From the NCBI RefSeq assembly GCF_010183535.1, contig NC_071329.1, forward strand, positions 2,976,001 to 3,040,000: a DNA stretch of 64,000 nucleotides, in the 5' to 3' direction. The DNA comes from Caenorhabditis remanei (lineage: Eukaryota > Nematoda > Chromadorea > Rhabditida > Rhabditidae). The stretch's first letter is position 1; each line of letters starts with the position of its first letter. Below are positions 9,931 through 20,213 of this stretch, one piece after another. The notes beneath the pieces were generated by a model. That model had not been told where the DNA came from, made no database searches, and worked only from the letters and a program-made list of their open reading frames with translations. The translations under genes and the position numbers were made by a program.

Positions 9931-10784
9931 CAGAGGAGCTGTAGATTTATGATTACTGTAGTTGTAAGGGATGTATGCGTTACCGTTTGCTGTGGTTCTG
10001 GTGGTAGGTCATACTGTAGTCGTGGCTTCTGTAGTTGCAGAGGTTACTGTAGTACTGTTGTTATCGATACTGTAACTGTAGGTTTTAATTTAGTTGTAAT
10101 TAGAGTTACTGTAGTTGCACCAACCTACATTCATTTCTCCGCGGAAAAAAGGAAAAACCCCCCATCTTGTGAGCGGTAATAAAATCATTGCAAGTGCACC
10201 TCTCTGCAGTGTTACCAATGTTTTGATCCTCACGGTTTTACCCTGAAATTTTATTGGCGGTTTCAGAGTGTCCAGTTCCAAATCGCCCGGTTTCAAAACG
10301 TCTTTAGTTTTCAGTCCAGCGCTCTTCCCTCTCGATCAAACTTTACTTTTTTCCCCTCCCACATGTGTGCAGCAATTTTTGACCGACAGCAATGAAGCAA
10401 CCCATGCAAAAAGTTTTCCTCCGAATTTTTATGATACCTGTTCCCCCCGATCATTTTTTTGTGACCGCTTTTGAAACGGCCAGCATGAAAATGGTCTTAC
10501 ATTTTAAAGTTTTTCACGTTCTGAGGAAAAGATACAAAAAGTTTCCAGCAAAATCATGGAATTCTACAGTAAGACTAATAACTATAGTAAGCTTAACCAT
10601 CGTAAGACCCTACAACTCCTTCAACTACTGTAGACGCTACTAGGCGCACCAGGACTCTGGACTACAAGCCAGGATGCCAAAAACCTGGCCTAGAAAAATT
10701 CTAGTCCCCCTCTCTTTCCCACTCACCCAGTTTCATTTTTCTGGAAATTCCCATACCCTGGTCATGATTCGATTAAAACCACCC
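9931..10784. other. intergenic, TACTGTAG-rich
   Basis: No gene is supported. Multiple copies of the short motif TACTGTAG or its inverse occur at 9920-10130 and 10560-10640. Open frames here have no domain or splice support. The right edge is the promoter region of the next gene. Confidence 0.5.
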
Positions 10785-10791
10785 TATAAAA
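10785..10791 (+). promoter_or_regulatory. TATA box of the cysteine-module gene at 10852
   Basis: CCCTATAAAAGTC lies about 60 bp upstream of the start codon. The same TATA style (CTATAAA/TATAAAAG) precedes five of the other members of this family, which strengthens the call. Confidence 0.65.
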
Positions 10792-10851
10792 GTCAGAGCC
10801 CTCTCCACTAAAATTCATATTTCATTCTATTCTGAAATTCCTCCAAAGTCA

Positions 10852-11139
10852 ATGAAATTCTTCTGGGTAAGCCTGAAACCACAACTGAATCGCCGCCCCA
10901 ACGTCTTTTCCTTTCAGATTCTCCTCCTTCTCACCACCACCGTCGCCATCCATGGCGCCAAAATCTGCTTTAACGACATGGATTGCGTATACCCAAGTCT
11001 TCGTTGTCATGCGGGACAATGTGTCTCCAAGTCGGGATTCTTTGGTGGGAACGATGGCAGTGACGGTGTCGAGTGTAACCCTGAATGCCCACCAATGCAA
11101 GCATGCTACTGGGGCAGGTGTGTTATTGCTAATGACTGA
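10852..11139 (+). CDS. small secreted cysteine-module protein A
   Basis: Exon 1 is 10852-10866 (MKFFW) and exon 2 is 10918-11139, separated by a 51-nt intron (GTAAGC...CTTTCAG). The spliced product is about 78 aa. It has a signal peptide (ILLLLTTTVAIHG) and then two four-cysteine modules of the form C-x(3-7)-C-x(4-6)-C-x4-C with Gly in the last loop: CFNDMDCVYPSLRCHAGQC and CNPECPPMQACYWGRC. The module resembles EB-type extracellular cysteine modules, but I would not assign it to a named family. Five further genes in this window share the module and the intron placed after 5-8 codons. Likely extracellular; the role is unknown and could be defence- or cuticle-related. Confidence 0.8.
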   Translation: MKFFWVSLKPQLNRRPNVFSFQILLLLTTTVAIHGAKICFNDMDCVYPSLRCHAGQCVSKSGFFGGNDGSDGVECNPECPPMQACYWGRCVIAND

Positions 11140-11159
11140 TCATTCATGAGAAATGTGTG

Positions 11160-11650
11160 ATAAAGATTTTTGAGCATTATTAACAAGGGTTTATTAAGCA
11201 AATCATAAAGTTACAGTAAGATATTGATGCCAAGGAAGTAATGTTGCTCAACCTACAGTATTACCTGATAGTCAGGCTACAGTGAATGTTATGTAAAGTT
11301 ACAGTAGTCCTTGGTTACAGTAGTCAAGCAGATTTCAAATGTCATGAAAGTTTCAAAACGTTTGCCTGACGATAAGACCTAGAGGCCGAGGTACAGTCAG
11401 GCTACAGTATACCTAGTAGTTTCTTGAAGGCCTTAAACTACTACAGTCAGCCTTAGGCGTTAAATTCTGCTGAGACTTCTGTCTAAGCTACAGTAAGACC
11501 TGGTATTCAGGGTGCAGTAAACCTGAAAAGTCAACTTTACATTGCTACAGTAAGTCTAGCTTGGCTAATACTACTAGCTAAACTACAGTATGCTTACAAA
11601 GTCAAGTTGCAGTCTGACTTTACCTAAGCTACAGTAAACCCTCTAGATAA
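11160..11650. repeat. CTACAGTA-type short repeat field
   Basis: At least ten scattered copies of CTACAGTA or close variants (TTACAGTAG, GCTACAGTAAG), with AGGCTACAG contexts. There is no gene. The same motif occurs in inverse at 9.9-10.1 kb. Confidence 0.6.
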
Positions 11651-11844
11651 GTTGTAAAATATATTTATTCAATGAAAAAAATGGACAAACAGACACGAAG
11701 ATTCTTTACATAGGATGAACCCTCGGATCCACTGTAAAACTTTGTGCGGAGAATGTGGCAGTTGGTGCGAACACTCCAATCAATTTTACTGAAAATTTTA
11801 CAGATGTATAGCATTACTTAACCGTTCCCACCCCACCCCTATCC

Positions 11845-14128
11845 CTACAAACCTGCGAAAATCTTCTTGTATTCCGACACGATCAGCATAAAAGCCAAAC
11901 TATCAGCTACCGGATAGACACTGAATATCGAGCAGAGCCATCCGGATCTCAGGCTTATAGGAATCCCGAGTAAAGGAGATAACAAAGGACCGAAGAATAT
12001 GGGTACGGATGGCAAAATGAAAATGACCGTTGGGATCAGTATCTGTACAACCAATGCTCGAAATACTTGCTTGTGAAGGCGAGTAGTGGTCACTGAGAAC
12101 TCGTTGAGCTTCTTCTTCAGGTGGAAGTGCATTTTAATGCCGTAGAATAGGATGAGAAGATAGTGAAAGCCGAGAATAACGGAGCCTTGGATAAGGAAGA
12201 CCATATTTTTCCAGCGGATCGTGTCATCGGTGTTCTGGAAGCTTTCTGCGATTTTAGCTAAACGGATACATGACACAATTACATAAGAGACGATAATGAA
12301 ACGAGGAATGTCGATGATTTGGAGGCCATAGCTGGAGAGCATTTCGGTTCTGAAAATTGGTCATTGGGATAGTTTGATAGACATCCGGACCGACAGACAT
12401 CTCCACAGACAGATACCTGGATATCAGGGATATGCATATCTGGACAAACAGATATTCGAACAGAGCGGAATACGGTTTTTGAAATGGCGGAAGCGGAATT
12501 CCTTAGGCGGAACTTTGGCCACCAGGGCCGACAGGAACTTGGACAGGCAGACAAGACAAGAATTTTGGAAAATTTTGAAAATGAGATATCCGGACAAACA
12601 GATACTCGTGCAGACATCTGTACTGCTGGGCATCCGGAAAATCGAACTGACAGATTTTGGTCTAGTGTCCGTCTTTCTAAACCATACTTGCGAACCGGGC
12701 CAAAACGGGCCGACACGGGCCGGCGCGTAACTCGCTTCAAACTGAGTTTTATGAGCTGAAAAATATACCAAAATGTAGATCTCGTCGATTTCTATCTCCG
12801 TGACCTACTACGGGCCGGATGTTTACTTGTGAATGTGCCGCGGGCTGGGCTAGAATGGTTTTTTTCTCCATTTTCGCGCTTTCTGGAACTTTTTCCCGGC
12901 CCGCGGCACAATACCAAATAGCTTTCCGGCCCGTAGTTGGTACGGAGATAGAACTCGTTGAGATCTACATTTTGGTATATTTTTCAGCTTATAATATTGA
13001 GTTTGACGCGAGTTACGCACCGGCCCGTGTCGGCCCGTTTCGGCCCGGTTTGCAAGTATGGTCTAAACGTCTGCCTGTCCTGATGTCAATCTTTTCTCTA
13101 ATTAATGTTTTACGACCGCCCAGATGCCCAGATCTGTTTATGCTCCTGATCAATACTTTCGCTGGTCGAAAATCTCTGTCTGTCCGGATGTCTGTCTGTC
13201 GAGATGTCTGCTCACTCGGTTGTTCAGTAGTCTGATTATCCGGATGCCGGCTTATTTTGAATTTCCGGTTTTCTTTTTGTCTGTGTGTATTTTCAGATGT
13301 CCTATCTCTGTCTAACAGTTTATTAAAATTCACATCTGTCAAAATATCCAGCTGGTCAGACGTCTGCACGATTGCCCGGATATATCATTATTAAACATTT
13401 TCAAATTTCTGTTTAACTGGATGTCTGTCTGTTCGAATATCTGTTTGTCCAAATATCTGTCTGCCCGCAATTTTGGATGTCTGTCTAGATGGCTGGGTGT
13501 CTGCTTAGCCATGTTTTCAAATGCCAAATTGTCTGTCCCGGTTTCTAGATATCCGGATGTCCAGTTATATGTTGGTTCGCATTTCTTATTATCTGTTCAG
13601 ATGCCATTTCTCTTTCTATGTATTTGTCCAAAAACCAATCACCCACCTCAAATATGCATCCGTAAACTGATCAGGCATACAATAAATATAAAACGAGCAA
13701 AAGTACATGACACCGGGAACCACTGGGTACAGTAACCAGAATACCGTACCCTTCCCATCATCCTTCCTGTAGTCCGGTCTCAATAATGAGAAGTATCGAT
13801 AGACAAATTGAATCGATATCATCGCGATCATCGCTTCACAAATTGCCGCGTGGAACGCAATCGAGAATTGGAAAAATTTCTGGGATACTGTAGTTCTTAG
13901 ACTGAAAAATATCATGGAGTCGTTGAAATTATGCATGAACGGTTTGGAAATCAACTCCCAGCCGGAGAATATTAATCCGGTTAGTCCAAAAAATGAGATC
14001 ATTGTCCTATAAGTGAAATCGAGTCTTCTCATGTGGCATACGGTAGCGTAGATCAAAAATAAGTTGGTGAAGAGAGTGGTGAAGAAACCGATTTTGGCGA
14101 AGATAAAGGAGAATTCGAAGCTTTTCAT
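11845..14128 (-). CDS. Str-type seven-transmembrane chemoreceptor
   Basis: Two coding exons: 13647-14128 (160 codons plus 2 nt, donor GTGGGT) and 11845-12349 (acceptor TTTTCAG, phase kept). The product is about 328 aa, normal for the Str family. Features typical of Str receptors are the first TM at the very N-terminus (FIFAKIGFFTTLFTNLFLIY), YRTMISFFG, KPFMHNFNDS in the TM2-TM3 loop, and the FVYRYFSLLRP signature after TM3. Near the end, IPTVIFILPSVP and the TM7 motif YPVADSLAFMLIVSEYKKIF are also typical. The predicted role is G-protein-coupled odorant sensing in a sensory cilium. A GCAG|GTTTGT near the stop could allow a short extra 3' exon. The 1.3-kb intron is filled with mobile DNA (12683-13060) and short repeats. 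Confidence 0.85.
12370..13620. repeat. field of TGTCCGGATGTCTG-type repeats in the Str intron
   Basis: Scattered inverse copies (GACATCCGGAC, GACAGACATC) at 12370-12640 and direct copies (TGTCCGGATGTCTGTC) at 13070-13620, on either side of the fold-back element. The same motif recurs near 440, 28.7, 31.9-32.3, 34.0-34.3, 35.6-35.85, 54.2-54.6 and 62.8-63.1 kb. Confidence 0.75.
12683..13060. mobile_element. 378-bp MITE with CATACTTGCRA ends
   Basis: The element starts CATACTTGCGAACCGGGC and ends GGTTTGCAAGTATG, with long inverted arms (GTAGATCTCG..., CGGCCCGTAG...). Flanking octamers are TTCTAAAC and GTCTAAAC, matching at 7 of 8 positions. The same ends, with exact 8-bp duplications, occur at 51578-51889 and 63439-63621. 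The arms also match the ends of the 3.1-kb composite at 57820-60940. An 8-bp duplication is typical of hAT-like elements; the class is inferred. Confidence 0.8.
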
Positions 14129-14440
14129 CTTGAAGAATGACAATATTGAACATAAAATCTATACAAGACCATGCTAACCGGAAATTAGAAAACGGGACAA
14201 AAAAATGTGTTAGGCATCCGGTCTAGAAGGGAAATACGTAGTAGTTCTGATAGTCAGAAACTTGGGTTGTTTTTCAATTAAAGGAGCGAGGTGTTCTAAG
14301 AAATAAGGGGAAATGGTGATGAACCGGAAATGCGTCAACGCTCACTGGAAACGCGTCAAAGCAAAAAAAAAAAGAGTTTTCAGGCATGACACATTTCTTT
14401 CAAACGCGCACTACAGCGCCGAGCTAATAAGCGTATACAG

Positions 14441-14491
14441 GTCTAGGGTCTAGGGTCTAGGGTCTAGGGTCTAGGGTCTAGGGTCTAGGGG
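14441..14491. repeat. GTCTAGG heptamer tandem array
   Basis: About seven head-to-tail copies of the 7-mer GTCTAGG. This is not the canonical nematode telomere unit TTAGGC. It is a short interstitial microsatellite between two genes. Confidence 0.9.
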
Positions 14492-14678
14492 GGGTGTTTG
14501 AAGAAATTAAAGAAAAAAATTCCTCTCTCTCCCACCAACTATACGATTTCCTCATATTTTTCTCTCCAAATTCCCATGTGACCCTCCGATTTTATCGTCC
14601 GTAGTCTTTGCTCTCTCCATATTTTATGATTCCCCATTTCCAGATGGGAAAAAACAGAAAAAAGAAAGGGAAAACGGC

Positions 14679-14688
14679 CTATAAATAT
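14679..14688 (+). promoter_or_regulatory. TATA box of the cysteine-module gene at 14762
   Basis: CTATAAATAT lies about 75 bp upstream of the start codon. The surrounding 250 bp (14520-14790) is nearly identical to 15840-16100, upstream of the next copy, so promoter and gene were duplicated together. Confidence 0.7.
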
Positions 14689-14761
14689 CAGCTCCTGTCA
14701 GTGGAAAATATCATCATTCGACAGTTTTCTCTCGAGAAAACTTCCTGATATTCGTTCGAAA

Positions 14762-15081
14762 ATGAAGATTTTCATGGTGAGTTCTTTAGCGTGGAGCGCA
14801 TTTGCATTATAATCATATAATCCTTGTTTCAGATCCTTCTCCTCGCTCTCCTCACCATCTCCACCGTCTTCGCCTGGACTGGCACCACACCACTCAACAT
14901 CAACTGCACCGACCAGCGCCCATGTGGATTGTCGTCAAAATGCATCCAAGGAAGATGTTTCCCTCTCCCTGGACCGTTGACTCGACTTGATCAGGATGGA
15001 CCAATCGACGACTGTTATGCTCATGGATGTGAGAAGCCTTATGAGTGTGTCATGGGAAAGTGTGTTTTCCGTAAAATTTGA
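14762..15081 (+). CDS. small secreted cysteine-module protein B1
   Basis: Exon 1 is 14762-14776 (MKIFM) and exon 2 is 14833-15081; the intron is 56 nt (GTGAGT...GTTTCAG). The spliced protein is about 87 aa with a signal peptide (ILLLALLTISTVFA). It has two four-cysteine modules, CTDQRPCGLSSKCIQGRC and CYAHGCEKPYECVMGKC, separated by an acidic linker. The C-terminus is FRKI. It is a close tandem duplicate of the gene at 16070; exon 1, the intron and the signal-peptide coding are almost identical, while the mature parts differ, suggesting relaxed or diversifying change outside the cysteines. An extracellular role is inferred. Confidence 0.85.
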
Positions 15082-15992
15082 TTAATTTTGATTTGATAAT
15101 TGGAATGAAGAATTATGAGCATTATTACTAGCTAGTTCTCACTAGAAACGCGTCAGTTTGCAGTTAAGGAAAACGAACTGAGAGAATGAGGGATACACCC
15201 ATTTCAAGACTGAGAGACCATAAAGTAATGTCGTTCTATTGATACTTCAGATATGGATAGAGTTGTATGAACTGGAAAAGACATACGCGGCTGTCACATA
15301 ACATCTGAGAGATAGATTGAAACCGACGAAAAGAAGACAAACGATTCCGTGGAGGACGAGGACGATTCAACCCCTATTAATAATGTTTTGCTTTTTTCCT
15401 GTTTAACTCCTTCTTTGTATCATGTTTCTATGCTTCCTGTCATTTGTTATCTATTTTGCGATCGATTCCTTTCCGAGAGTCAATAAAATGAGTTTTTTCT
15501 ACGGTGTCTTCTTTTCTTGATTTCATAACTCGACTGCCTATACAACCTCACCAATACCTGGAGGATCAATAGAGCGCAATTACCTCATGACAAGAAACCA
15601 GACGGGCTAAGGTTAAGGCAATTGTGCTCTATTGCCTTGATACCGGAGGTACGCAATGATGAGACAAGCATAACTAGTCGCTCGAAGAGAGTTACGCGCC
15701 GCTCCGGGATGGGTCGTTTTGATCAGATTCAAGTCTGTTCAAGAATCTTTTCAGTCCCTTCTCCAATTTTGTTTTCTAGTGTCTTCAGACCTCCTCCGTA
15801 CATTCATTTTCAGCATGTACACACCACATCCGCTACCCTCTCTCCCACCAGCTGTACGATTTCCTCATATTTTTTGCTCCGAATTCTCATGTGACCCTCC
15901 GATTTTATCGTCCGTAGTCTTTCCATATTTTATGATTCCCCATTTCCAGAGGGGCGGGTGGGAAAAAACAGAAAAAAGAAAGGGAAAACGGG
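15082..15992. other. intergenic between B1 and B2
   Basis: No full gene. At 15318-15490 an acidic open stretch (ETDEKKTNDSVEDEDD) is followed by T-rich sequence and an AATAAA at 15483, which may be the 3' tail of a lost or retrocopied gene. A weak inverted repeat lies at 15550-15655. From 15840 the duplicated promoter of B2 begins. Confidence 0.4.
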
Positions 15993-16000
15993 CTATAAAT
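15993..16000 (+). promoter_or_regulatory. TATA box of the cysteine-module gene at 16070
   Basis: CTATAAAT is about 70 bp upstream of the start codon, within the promoter block duplicated from 14520-14790. Confidence 0.7.
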
Positions 16001-16069
16001 ATCAGCCAGTGGAAAATATCATCATTCGACAGTTTTCTCTCCAGAAAACTTCCTGATATCCGTTCGAAA

Positions 16070-16389
16070 ATGAAGATTTTCATGGTGAGTTCTTTAGCGT
16101 GGAGCGCATTTGCATTATAATCCTATAATTCTTGTTTCAGATCCTTCTCCTCGCTCTCCTCACCATCTCCACCGTCTCCGCCTTTACTGACACCGCTAGA
16201 ACCGGCATCGTGTGCAAGACTCATCAAAACTGTGGATTCTCGGCAAGATGCATCCAAGGACACTGTATGCCTGTTCCTGGAACGTTGACTGGAGACGATG
16301 GACCGCCCGACGGAAAAGACTGTGATGAGAGATGTGTGGGGCACTACTACCAGTGTGTCAAGGGGAAGTGTCGTTTCCAGAAAATTTGA
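16070..16389 (+). CDS. small secreted cysteine-module protein B2
   Basis: Exon 1 is 16070-16084 (MKIFM) and exon 2 is 16141-16389, with a 56-nt intron like that of B1. The product is about 87 aa, with signal peptide ILLLALLTISTVSA. The modules are CKTHQNCGFSARCIQGHC and CDERCVGHYYQCVKGKC, and the end is FQKI. The linker contains a DDGPPDGKD acidic segment. It is the tandem partner of B1 with a shared promoter and shared intron position. Predicted extracellular; the function is not known. Confidence 0.85.
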
Positions 16390-16988
16390 TTGATTCTAAT
16401 TTGATAATTGGAATAAAGATTAATGAGCATTATTACCAGTTAATTCTCACTAGAAGCGTACCTACTCTGGAGTTTACAGTTCGACTGATAGTGACGGAAA
16501 ACGCGCCAGCAGTAAAGTACCCAGCTAAACAAGACGCATTCCAGACTCGAGCAGTCCTCCGCTATGAGAATCGGTGGCGAAAAACGCGCCAACTCACTCG
16601 AAACACGCCAGCAATAATAAAGCGGATGGCACGTGGAGTATTGCCTCCTACGATGCTCCGATTTTCCGGGCTGTCAGATGTTTCTGTTGGAACTGGAAAC
16701 GGGTCAACAATCTGTACCACGTGGAGGTTTCTGTGTTTGCAGTTTGGCTGATAGTGACGGAAAATGCGTTAACTCACAGAAAACTCGCCAGCAGTGACGT
16801 CAGCTAGAGACACGGGGAACCTAGTGAGTACGATGCTTCAAAGTTCCTCGACTAATTCGCTCAGAGATTCGTAGCTAAAAACGCGCCAGCTCACGGAAAT
16901 CACGTCAACAAGAAAAGAAAGACATTTCGCTTCGTTCACCCGGTATAATGCTTCAAAAATCATTCATTCAATCAAATAACAGTCAAAT
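16390..16988. other. gene-free, ACGCGCCAG-type repeats
   Basis: Scattered copies of AAAACGCGCCA, ACTCGCCAGCA and related pieces at 16490-16900. A similar field is at 26570-26880 and a short one near 14330. No gene is seen. Confidence 0.5.
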
Positions 16989-17439
16989 TCACTTATTGAG
17001 TTTACCAAGACTGACACAATAACCAGCGAGACAACAATTGAACAACGGGCAGTCGTATTCAGAAGTACACATGGACCAGCGGCGTTTCGAGTTGAACTTT
17101 TTCTCCAGAAGCACACATTTTCCCTTGTAGCAGATATGGGTCCTTGATGGGCATCTAGGGAAGCAGGTGGTGGAGAAGTCATCGGTGGCCAGGACGGGGG
17201 TCATGGAATCTTCTGGAGCAGCATGGTGATCACTAGTCAATCCCGATGTGGGATTTCCGAAAAGAAAAATACATTTTCCATAGTAACAATGGAGACTCGG
17301 TGGGCACTCGTTCTTTAAATCACACTTTTGAGCATCCACGACATTGATGAGCAGGAAGACGAGTGGAATCTGGAGAATTCATATGATGGATTCTGGAGTC
17401 ACGACGGAGGGAGGGACTTACCAAGATGAAGAACTTCAT
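16989..17439 (-). CDS. secreted cysteine-module protein C (three modules)
   Basis: Exon 1 is 17422-17439 (MKFFIL) and exon 2 is 16989-17369; the 52-nt intron is GTAAGT...TCTCCAG. The product is about 132 aa, with signal peptide IPLVFLLINVVDA. Three four-cysteine modules follow: CDLKNECPPSLHCYYGKC, CFPRCPSRTHICYKGKC and CTSEYDCPLFNCCLAGYC. It is the three-module version of the family, like the genes at 55532 and 61879, all on the minus strand. A TATATA element is at 17483-17489 on this strand. It converges with B2. Confidence 0.85.
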
Positions 17440-17833
17440 ATTTCAAAGAATATGTGTTTCCATGAGGGAACCGCCGCCTGTGTTATATAGGGGGATTTTG
17501 ATTCGATTAGGGATGGTTCCCATGAGGGGGAAAGAGACGGGCGGCTCGTAAAATCGTTTTTTTTTTAATAAAAATGTCCCATGGTTTATAGATTGAAGAA
17601 GCAAGTTTCGAAACGTCCCAGTTATGAAATGAAAATTTCGAATCGTTAAAAAAGAAAATTCTGTGAATTTCGAGTTAGTTGCGAACTGTCCCAGTCACAA
17701 ACCGTCCCTACCGTCTTGCAACCCTGTACACATGAAGTTTGGAGCACAACATTGGCTCCGCGTTTCCCTCTCTCCCTTATCTACGCCCTCCAGCCGACAT
17801 ATTTCCCGGCGGAGAGATGGCCGAGCGGTCCAA

Positions 17834-20153
17834 CACAGGTAGACCGCAAAGTCCCAAAAACGGACGACCGACGGCTGAGCGGCCGCAAACGTGCGAGTGG
17901 CGAACCAACGGCGGCTAAACGACCGCCAACGGGCCAACGACGGTCCGTTTCCGGCCCGCCAAAACACTCAGAAAAACCAGTCAAAAAATGGATTTTCGAA
18001 ATACTGCTTCAAAATCATTGTTATGCTATTTAGAATCCGTAGAAGTTGTTTGAAGCTACAATTTTCTCGTTTTTAATATGTTTTGAAGCAAACGGACAAA
18101 CGACGGGTTAATGACGGACCGCAAACGGACTAATGGCGGGTTTAGTGGCGTCTCAATGTGGGAAAACAGGCTGAGAAAGAATTTGGAATTGAAAAGCACA
18201 GAAACCTAGAAAAAAATAGTTGTAGCATTCTAGTAATTCTGTAGAAGTCTTACTGGTTGATTTTTGAAACCAAGTAAGATCATATGAGCAAGAAACAATG
18301 CTATTAGTGGCTCAGCGAGCCGCCATGGTGTGAGGGATGACTATACTTGGGGGTACATTCAGATTTTTATATTCAAGAATCTGTTAACTCACAAAACCAA
18401 ACCAGAAGGGTACATTAGTGTATCTTCTATTCACAATCTCACAAGTATTACTGTAGATTCGCTATCTGATCACTTCCTATTATTATTCAGAAAGTTTCGT
18501 TTTTTTTTCAAAAATATGTCACAGGAATTGTCAGGTTTTTCATTTCATGTGTTTCTTTCAGAAAATTATTCTTTTTCACCGAAATTTCCGAGTATTCGCA
18601 TTTTTCGAGTAAACGCATTGAAGCTGAAGCTCGCAACGACACTCCGAAATTACGGCAGCGCGCCTTGTTTGTCGTAAATCGACACTGAAGTTTTTCCGCG
18701 TCAAAATTTTATTTCGTTCGTTTTCCTTCAATTTTTATGGTATTTCTTCTGTTTTTCTTACATTCTTTTCAGTAAAAATGGTTTATTTATCTGTCAAAAA
18801 CTTTTTCACTCGTTATTTATTACTAATTTCGACGAAATTGTCTATTTTCAGGCTAATCGAGAATTTCGTCGTCGGCGCGGCCTTACTTGACACTAAAAAC
18901 GAGGAATTTGAAAGGATTCGTAAGGTTTGTATCAGGTGATTGCGTAACCTAAGTGAAAAATGTGGATATTTTCAGCAAATGTCACTGGAAGCCCGAAGTT
19001 TGTGTCCAAATCTACAAGCGGAATGGCTAGTTAATCGATAAGGAGAAGAAGTCTTCAGTGGAAATTGGACTCAGTGGGAAACCAAAAGTATGATATTCGC
19101 GCTTTTTCAACGAATGGAAACTAAACTAGTATTTTCAGAGATCAAACGGCCAAGGTCCACATGGTTTAATGACCCAAGTTTGAGACTTGGATACACTATT
19201 GTCGAATGGCGATGACCACCACTAAACAATAGCATCAATGGAAGCGGAATGAGGAGCAATACAGCAACAACAACAATCACCTGGAGGAGAGGGACCAAGC
19301 CGTCATCATCATCAAACCAACATTATTGATGCCGATGCAAACGACAGTGGAAACGAACTATCGATGGAATGAAGTAGTAGTAAAGTCTTTATAGGCGATT
19401 CAATGTCCCATCATCGTGGAGAACACTCGAAGAATCATCATCATCAAGACCGTCTTCTCGGTCAAACGGCTACTTCGTCGATTCAGGGATTTCAACAATT
19501 CACTGGTTCTCTGTTCGATACACCGCCATCAATGCTCTCATCATGCTAACCATGTTGTCAAATGACATCTTCCCAATTCGATCATCACGAACTTCTACCA
19601 AGAAGCAACTTTTGAGTGATAAGTAAGTTATCCAATAACTATGAATTGTGTTGTAACTTATTATCTTTCAGGCTGATTCGATTCGTCTACAAGCGAATTC
19701 ATCTCAACGAAGATTGCGCATCAAGAGAAGCGGCGAGAAGAAGAAGCGAAGAGTGTCATACATGACTCGCCTGCTTGATGCGGAAAATCGACGAACAACA
19801 AGCCAAAAGGCGAACATTTAAATGTCTTATTCACCTAGTTATGATGTTTCTTTTTTAAATTTTTTTTTATAAACAACATTTTCTGTTATTAATTTTAATT
19901 TGATAATAAATAAGTATTTATAATAACGAGTACTGTTCGCAAAAAACCATTTTTAATATGCCTAATGGGGAGCGGGAAGGGACCAGAAAGGTTTAAAAAC
20001 GGATGAAAAACGGCCCGTCAGCGCGTCAAAAAGCGAGAAAACGGGCCGTCTACGGATGTTCTACGGACCGTTAACGGCCCGTCGGTCAGCCACAGAATGT
20101 TCGCCGGTGATCCGGCGCTGGTCCGTTTTTGGGACTTTGCGGTCTACCTGTGA
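17834..20153. mobile_element. 2.3-kb TIR element inserted in a tRNA gene
   Basis: The ends are CACAGGTAGACCGCAAAGTC and its exact inverse, and the inverted match runs for at least 30 bp (through CCCAAAAACGGAC). Sub-terminal regions carry repeated GGCCCGT/ACGGGCC motifs. The target duplication appears to be just AA. The interior holds a decayed gene with splice-like junctions (18779-19821) and no recognisable transposase, so the element is non-autonomous. The superfamily is not assigned. Confidence 0.8.
18779..19821 (+). pseudogene. decayed intron-containing gene fragment carried by the TIR element
   Basis: Coding-like pieces are separated by short introns ending in TTTTCAG (acceptors near 18975, 19139 and 19671; donors near 18925 and 19622). 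Examples are an opening MVYLSVKNFF, a middle with VGAALLDTKNEEFERI, and a basic end with RLRIKRSGEKKKRR and MTRLLDAENRR before a stop at about 19821. Several in-frame stops break the joined reading. AATAAA follows near 19905. It looks like captured host sequence; I do not recognise the parent gene. Confidence 0.45.
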
Positions 20154-20213
20154 AGGCGCTGGTTTAAGGCACCAGTCCCTTCGGGGGCGTGGGTTCGAAT
20201 CCCACTCTCTTCA

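Larger units (their letters stand above)
17811..20213 (+). pseudogene. tRNA-Leu(AAG) gene split by a TIR element
   Basis: The 5' 23 nt (17811-17833, ...GATGGCCGAGCGGTCCAA) and the 3' 60 nt (20154-20213, anticodon arm CTGGTTTAAGGCACCAG and T arm GGGTTCGAATCCC) together match the intact tRNA-Leu at 24763-24844. They are separated by a 2320-bp element. The dinucleotide AA is present on both sides. Compared with the intact gene, acceptor-stem position 3 is A instead of T and its partner is T instead of A, a compensatory change. The gene was therefore probably functional before the insertion. The 5' flank (CTACGCCCTCCAG...TTTCCCGGCGG) also matches the intact locus. Confidence 0.9.

Noticed and set aside
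12279..13527. Several open frames in the Str intron
   Set aside because: They follow the CCGGATGTC repeats and the fold-back element; the receptor exons on each side join in phase without them.
14441..14491. Chromosome end
   Set aside because: The heptamer is not the nematode telomere unit, and gene-bearing sequence continues on both sides.
17695..18033. Open frames near the left end of the TIR element
   Set aside because: They span the split tRNA boundary and GC-rich terminal repeat; not coding.
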